64,000 bases of DNA from contig CAWASG010000001.1 in assembly GCA_963784615.1 (NCBI GenBank), positions 1,612,001 to 1,676,000 of the forward strand, given 5' to 3'. Numbering within the stretch: the first letter of the stretch is position 1; every line of letters starts with the position of its first letter. The translations under genes and the position numbers were made by a program. The notes below the pieces were generated by a model that worked only from the letters and a program-made list of their open reading frames with translations, was not told the origin of the DNA and did no database searches. Of the stretch, positions 60,072 to 64,000 are shown in pieces. This stretch comes from UBA11403 sp963784615 (GTDB lineage Bacteria > Pseudomonadota > Gammaproteobacteria > Legionellales > Legionellaceae).

Positions 60072-60900
60072 AAAACTACTGGCTCTTTATGGTCTAAAAT
60101 ACAATCCATTCATCTCGGATATCCCCGTAGAAGCCTTGTGCATTTACCCAAAGCTCGAGAATTTTTGCTGGCGTGTTGAGCAATCATTACTTCGTGAAGG
60201 TGGTTTTGCTTTAGTGAGCGGTGATCCTGGCACAGGTAAAAGTGTTGCCTTGCGCGTTTTGGCTTCACGCCTTACACGCGTGCGTGATGCGCAGATCGGC
60301 GTCATCAGTCATGCTAACTCAAGGCTTGCTGATTTTTATCGTGAACTGGGGGATGTTTTTTGTGTGCCACTTACGGCCAGCAATCGTTGGGGTGGCTTCA
60401 AAAATTTACGCGAACGATGGCTCACTCACGTTGATAGCACCTTGTTACGCCCAGTGCTTATCATTGACGAGGCACAGGAAATGTCGCCAGAAGTCTTAAG
60501 TGAACTACGGTTACTGACCAGTATGCAATTTGACTCACGTAACTTGCTCAGCGTCATTCTGGCTGGTGATCAAAGATTAAATGATAAACTACGCCGCGAC
60601 GATCTGATGCCTTTGGGTAGTCGTATTCGGATCCGCCTGCTCACAGAACACGCCAGCATTGAGCAGTTAACCCAAACGCTGCAACATCTATTGGAACACG
60701 CTGGCAACCCTGGGCTAATGACGACAGGGCTGATAAACACCCTTTGTGAACACGCAGCCGGAAACAGTCGGATCCTTTGCAACATGTCTGGGGAACTGCT
60801 GGATATGGCCGCACGCCTTGAGCGTCCACAATTGGATGAGCAGTTGTATTTTGAGTGTTTCACCACTTCGGTCTCATCAAACAAACGAAAAAAAGCTTAA
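60064..60900 (+). CDS. AAA ATPase of the transposon (ExeA/TniB-like)
   Basis: A 278-aa ATPase. Walker A is SGDPGTGKSVAL near residue 52, Walker B is LIIDEAQEMSPEVLSELR near 137, with a sensor-1 type VILAGDQRLND and an arginine-rich RIRIRL stretch. The N-terminus ALYGLKYNPFISDIP is the opening of ExeA/GspA-like ATPases. In Tn7/Tn5053-type systems such an ATPase picks targets and activates the transposase. The start has AAAGGAGAATCTGAAC upstream. Confidence 0.87.
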   Translation: MSKKLLALYGLKYNPFISDIPVEALCIYPKLENFCWRVEQSLLREGGFALVSGDPGTGKSVALRVLASRLTRVRDAQIGVISHANSRLADFYRELGDVFCVPLTASNRWGGFKNLRERWLTHVDSTLLRPVLIIDEAQEMSPEVLSELRLLTSMQFDSRNLLSVILAGDQRLNDKLRRDDLMPLGSRIRIRLLTEHASIEQLTQTLQHLLEHAGNPGLMTTGLINTLCEHAAGNSRILCNMSGELLDMAARLERPQLDEQLYFECFTTSVSSNKRKKA

Positions 60901-60913
60901 TCGGGAGAAAGCG

Positions 60914-61102
60914 ATGAAATATTTAGTCATTGAAGCACCGACACTCACCGATGAAGCAGCGGTCAATGTGCAGGATTTCTTTTATGCACTGATGGTTGCG
61001 TTTGGTGAGCATTACCATCATCAAATAGAACGTTATTATCGAGAATCAGTCATTGGAACCATGGCTGATATTAATATGAAGGAGGATAATCCACCTTTCT
61101 AA
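60914..61102 (+). CDS. Small protein of the transposon, unknown function
   Basis: A 62-aa acidic protein, MKYLVIEAPTLTDEAAVNV and a helix with FYALMVAFGEHYHHQIERYY. The ATG at 60914 follows GGGAGAAAGCG and lies 13 bases after the ATPase stop. It is too short for confident family assignment, but its position and strong ribosome binding site make it a real gene. It may act with the ATPase or transposase. Confidence 0.6.
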   Translation: MKYLVIEAPTLTDEAAVNVQDFFYALMVAFGEHYHHQIERYYRESVIGTMADINMKEDNPPF

Positions 61103-61197
61103 TCTGGAAAAAATACAGCAGGGAGGCTGTGCATTTTATGGCGCATTGCAACCATCAATTATCGTGTAAAACTGACCATCAAATTGCGTGAGCACGC

Positions 61198-63546
61198 TCA
61201 ATTCAAAGCGTCATTGACGGCATCAATACTATCCAGACCTGACCAACCTTTACGTTGTATATCGCGCGTAGAAAAAGGATCCGGCAGCCTAGATTTACGC
61301 TCAAGGATGAGTCTTGCACTATCGAGACTGTGGTTTATTGCAAGGCTATAAAGACGATGAGCATGGCTAATTAGGTAATCCGCCCAATCTAATGCTCGTG
61401 CGGTAGCCTCTATCCCCACGGACTCCCTTCCGCCATCAATGATTTCAAACAATAATGCTAATCCTGCTATGGTCTGTGGCATTTTTAATATATGACTTTC
61501 AAGGGCAGGGTGAATATCAGGGCTTCTAGCAGCATCTTGATTTTCTTTCATCCATTTAATAAATAAGGCTTGAGCATCATTGGTAAAGCGGAATCGATAT
61601 GGTTCATCGTCTTCAGTATTAAAATGAAGACAGTGTATCATCTCGAAAACAGTATTGTATTTTGCTCGCGCCTGTTGATTTGGTGCGCGATCAATCCACT
61701 CCCAGCGGCCAATATCATCCGGCCATATGGCCAATTGAAAGCGTTGAATCAAGCCATCATCAGATGTGCCTCTGATCGCGTCCCGAACCAGTGTGGCTAT
61801 TTTGCTTGGCTGGATCCCCCCGATGATTGAAAGAGTACAATATTGAATTTCAATTGTTCCTCGCCCGATGCGATCATAGGTGTAATGTCCGTTACCATCA
61901 AAACATTCAAGATAGAAAGCGCGATCTGATTGATATTCTTCTTTGGCGAGCTTGGATAGCCAACCTGACAGTTCATCTCGAACCAATATCAAACCATTAG
62001 GGTTTTCGTTTAATAACTCGCCAAGCTTTTCTATGGTGGCATCGTTCACGACTAACCGTTGACGTACTGGCAGATCAATAAAATCCATTCTTTGAAGAGC
62101 TTCTCTTGCTTCTTGACGATTATCGGCTTTCAGCGCCTTTTTGGCCTTGTCTTTTGCGGCAAGTTTTTCCAATTCGATTAACTGACATTCCTCGTCATAG
62201 TTTATTTTATCCTCTTCAAATTGCTGCGCAGCGTTTGTATCAAATTGTCGAAGGGGTTTTAATGCCTCTTTCATGCTAGGGCTTTTCATTGCTGAAGGTC
62301 GCCCAATGATGGCGCCCCATTGATTGGGTGTTACAGACCAGTCATCAAGTTGCTTGGGGCAAATGAGTGCTTTGCGGCCTAATAATCCGGACAACCCAAT
62401 AATTGCCGCGACAGCCACAAAGTCAGGCAAACTTTGCTGACGCTCGGCCACATCAAAAATATACTCTCTAATCGCATCGGGGATCATATCAGCTTGAAGT
62501 GACATAACGTTAGGTCGCGACGATGGTAGTTGTCGTGGCTGTTGAGTCTTGTTCGATGTAATTCTTATTGTGCTTTTATTATATTCGTCTACAGAAAGAC
62601 CGTTTGGAGCCCGTGTATTTTGGCTTGCAAACTTAATAGCATCCTCAAAAGAAAGATTTTTGAGTAGGCGCATCACATCGAATGAATCATGAGAGTAATT
62701 ATCATTCAAGCAATCATTGTGGTGACTAAATACCTTTCCAGTATTTTGATCTTCGATAACCCCTGCCTGTCCACTGGTTGAATTGGGAGATAACCATCGA
62801 CAAGTGTGTGCGTTTCTAAATACCAGCTTGTAGTCATGCTCTTGTAGCACAACGCTCACAGGGTATTGCTGATTCCATGTTGTAATCGGTGATATCTGTC
62901 CTTGTTTTAATGCGATGGTCTGCGGTATGGGTTGGCTAATATCTGGAGGCTCTTGTTTATTCCTCACGGGAAAGAACTGGCCTTCAGTATATTCCAGATA
63001 CAAAAGAGCTTTTTCACAATTCTGTGGCATGCTTGGTGTAAACCATGCTTGCGAATAAACTTTATTTTCCTTGGCATACTCAATAAAACTGCTAGTGAGA
63101 AGGCAATTAATTATTTCAACAACCGCTTCGCTGGTCGGTTCTAATTGGTCTTTGCTGTAAGCGGCGTCGCTTAGTAATAGAACACGAAAGCGGTTTATAT
63201 TATCGGCATAATAGGAGTGAGTGCCAATAATGATATGGGCGGTATCGGCTTGTATTAGGGCCTCATGAACAGCTTGAGGGGGTGCGGTTGCTTCGTCTAC
63301 ATCAATGATTATTAGCCAAGCTTCTGCTGTGCAATGGGCATCCCCGCGCGATAAACAATTACCATCAACATCATGCTTCAAGCTGGAGCGTAAAAAATGA
63401 GCTCCATTTTTATCGCCTATGCGTGGGGTTTTTAATTTGTCCCATAACTCGCCGCCAGCAATGTTGGTATAAGTGTTTGTCAATTGAGCGCCATTTGCAT
63501 TAAACGCAACTGTTATTGAGTTGAATTTTTCTGTAAAATTAGTCAT
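61198..63546 (-). pseudogene. DUF3987-type primase/helicase-like protein, truncated by the transposon
   Basis: 782 codons remain of a protein originally about 815 aa. The N-terminal half looks like a primase-polymerase fold (AWLIIIDVDEATAPPQAVHEAL; RFRVLLLSD). A DUF3987 domain follows, with a modified Walker A in GRPSAMKSPSMKEAL near residue 415 and Walker B in LILVRDELSGWL. The chain stops four residues short of the next conserved block because the transposon end creates a TGA. The ATG at 63546 has GAACGAG upstream. Loss of the last 33 residues (a winged-helix-like tail) may or may not abolish function. It belongs to an integrated element that extends past the window end. Confidence 0.82.
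61199..61207. repeat. Target-site duplication, right copy
   Basis: CAATTCAAA matches 57797-57805 exactly. Joining the two flanks here rebuilds an uninterrupted codon series (GCT TTG AAT TGG CTA) in the DUF3987-type gene. Confidence 0.8.
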
Positions 63547-63616
63547 GAGTATCTCGTTCAAAGTATTGTTGGTAATTGCCCTTGATTGTTCAAGGGCTGC
63601 TGCGAATTTGATGTGC

Positions 63617-63985
63617 TTAATCAGTGCGCTCTTCTGTTAAGAACGACTTCAGGTGTGCTAAAGTTTTTCGGGCCTTAGTTTGCTGATTTAGAAGTCGTTC
63701 TTGGTTTAACTCACCAATTTGTTTTATCCGTTCGTCTGGGTCGTAGTACCGCCTGATTTCATTAGTAGGAATAAAGTAATTGTGAGTTCTGTCATGGATT
63801 TTGACAGATTCAATTGGAAGGGGGTGTTTGGGATGATTTTTCAATTTTGGAATGTCGGAATGAAGAGAAGAATTGAATTCACCCAACCCATGTTTGTTTA
63901 AAGTTTTACGATTTAGAGTCATCCCTTGAAGTAAGGCGACTCGGATTTTGTGAATACGTGTTTTAGGTGTTGTTGATTTACTCAT
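63617..63985 (-). CDS. Helix-turn-helix protein of the integrated element
   Basis: A 122-aa basic protein. RIHKIRVALLQGMTLNRKTLNKHGLGEFNSSLHSDIPKL (residues about 10-48) is the winged-helix pattern of phage-type HTH proteins that act beside replication genes. The start at 63985 has a strong GGGAGGTG. It lies upstream of the DUF3987-type gene with a 70-base spacer and was probably its co-operonic partner. Its promoter lies beyond the window. Confidence 0.7.
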   Translation of the reverse strand: MSKSTTPKTRIHKIRVALLQGMTLNRKTLNKHGLGEFNSSLHSDIPKLKNHPKHPLPIESVKIHDRTHNYFIPTNEIRRYYDPDERIKQIGELNQERLLNQQTKARKTLAHLKSFLTEERTD

Positions 63986-64000
63986 GGCCAGCACCTCCCT

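Larger units (their letters stand above)
57806..61200 (+). mobile_element. Complete 3.4-kb transposon: zinc-finger protein, DDE transposase, AAA ATPase, small partner
   Basis: The ends are inverted repeats: from the left TCAGCCTGAACACACAATCT, from the right TGAGCGTGCTCACGCAATTT, both followed by GATGG, matching at 18 of 25 positions. Each end holds two related motifs of 15 bases: CACACAATCTGATGG (57816) and CACGTTCATTGATGT (57850) at the left, CACGCAATTTGATGG (61190, reading in) and CACGATAATTGATGG (61166) at the right. These look like reiterated transposase sites as in Tn7/Mu-type elements. The insertion splits a DUF3987-type gene with a short target duplication. Four genes, all plus strand, lie inside. 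Confidence 0.9.

Overview
The window looks like chromosome from a gammaproteobacterium of the order Legionellales (Legionella/Coxiella/Aquicella-like). The evidence is an isolated IcmL/DotI-like type IVB secretion paralogue (12715-13197), a thymidine-phosphorylase-family gene coupled to a beta-CASP metallo-beta-lactamase, very large repeat proteins of the type secreted by Dot/Icm systems, and gammaproteobacterial housekeeping blocks (engB/cytochrome c4/dsbA, tkt-gap-pgk, ihfB). No rRNA gene or other species-level marker is present, so the species is not named.

Layout. 50-5292: dacB, a type IV pilin, and the coupled phosphorylase/MBL pair. 5389-7036: an AbiE-type toxin-antitoxin pair bracketed by two near-identical hairpins whose stems show a compensatory base change. 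7073-13197: spermidine-synthase-like protein, CbpM/CbpA, a diguanylate cyclase operon containing a DOT1-like methyltransferase, IHF-beta and the IcmL paralogue. 13364-18608: an ABC importer with fused permeases, then dsbA, cytochrome c4 and engB. 18744-27869: mmsAB (valine degradation), dapB, a Pmp3-like peptide, a ProQ/FinO-domain protein, and pgk/gap/tkt. 28056-37906: accessory proteins with oligopeptidase A among them, including a 1039-aa protein built on a 33-aa repeat and a 992-aa ankyrin-like protein, both candidate effectors. 37938-46084: PBP1C and alpha-2-macroglobulin, divergently transcribed. 46270-47141: a second toxin-antitoxin operon whose promoter is covered by a perfect palindrome. 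47267-50374: a putative effector gene broken by an IS3-family element and by a separate stop codon. 50673-54915: tsaC, ppiB, tgt, dsbB, cytochrome c5 (an overlapping operon) and divergent gcdH. 55080-63985: tRNA-Pro(GGG), an AT-rich pair encoding a secreted protein and a small membrane protein, then part of an integrated element (HTH protein, DUF3987-type primase/helicase-like protein, three small genes). That element has been split by a complete 3.4-kb transposon.

The transposon (57806-61200) is the best-defined mobile system here. It has a DUF6431-like zinc-finger protein, a DDE transposase, an ExeA/TniB-like AAA ATPase and a 62-aa partner. Its ends are matching inverted repeats with reiterated 15-bp motifs, and the host gene can be rebuilt in frame across a 5-9 bp target duplication.

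A family of palindromic intergenic repeats (GTAGGTTGGGTTGAG-type) occurs after ihfB, engB, pgk and gcdH, with a related fragment between dapB and mmsA; one copy supplies the pgk stop codon. Most gene calls rest on recognisable family motifs. Functions of the effector-like proteins are inferred.
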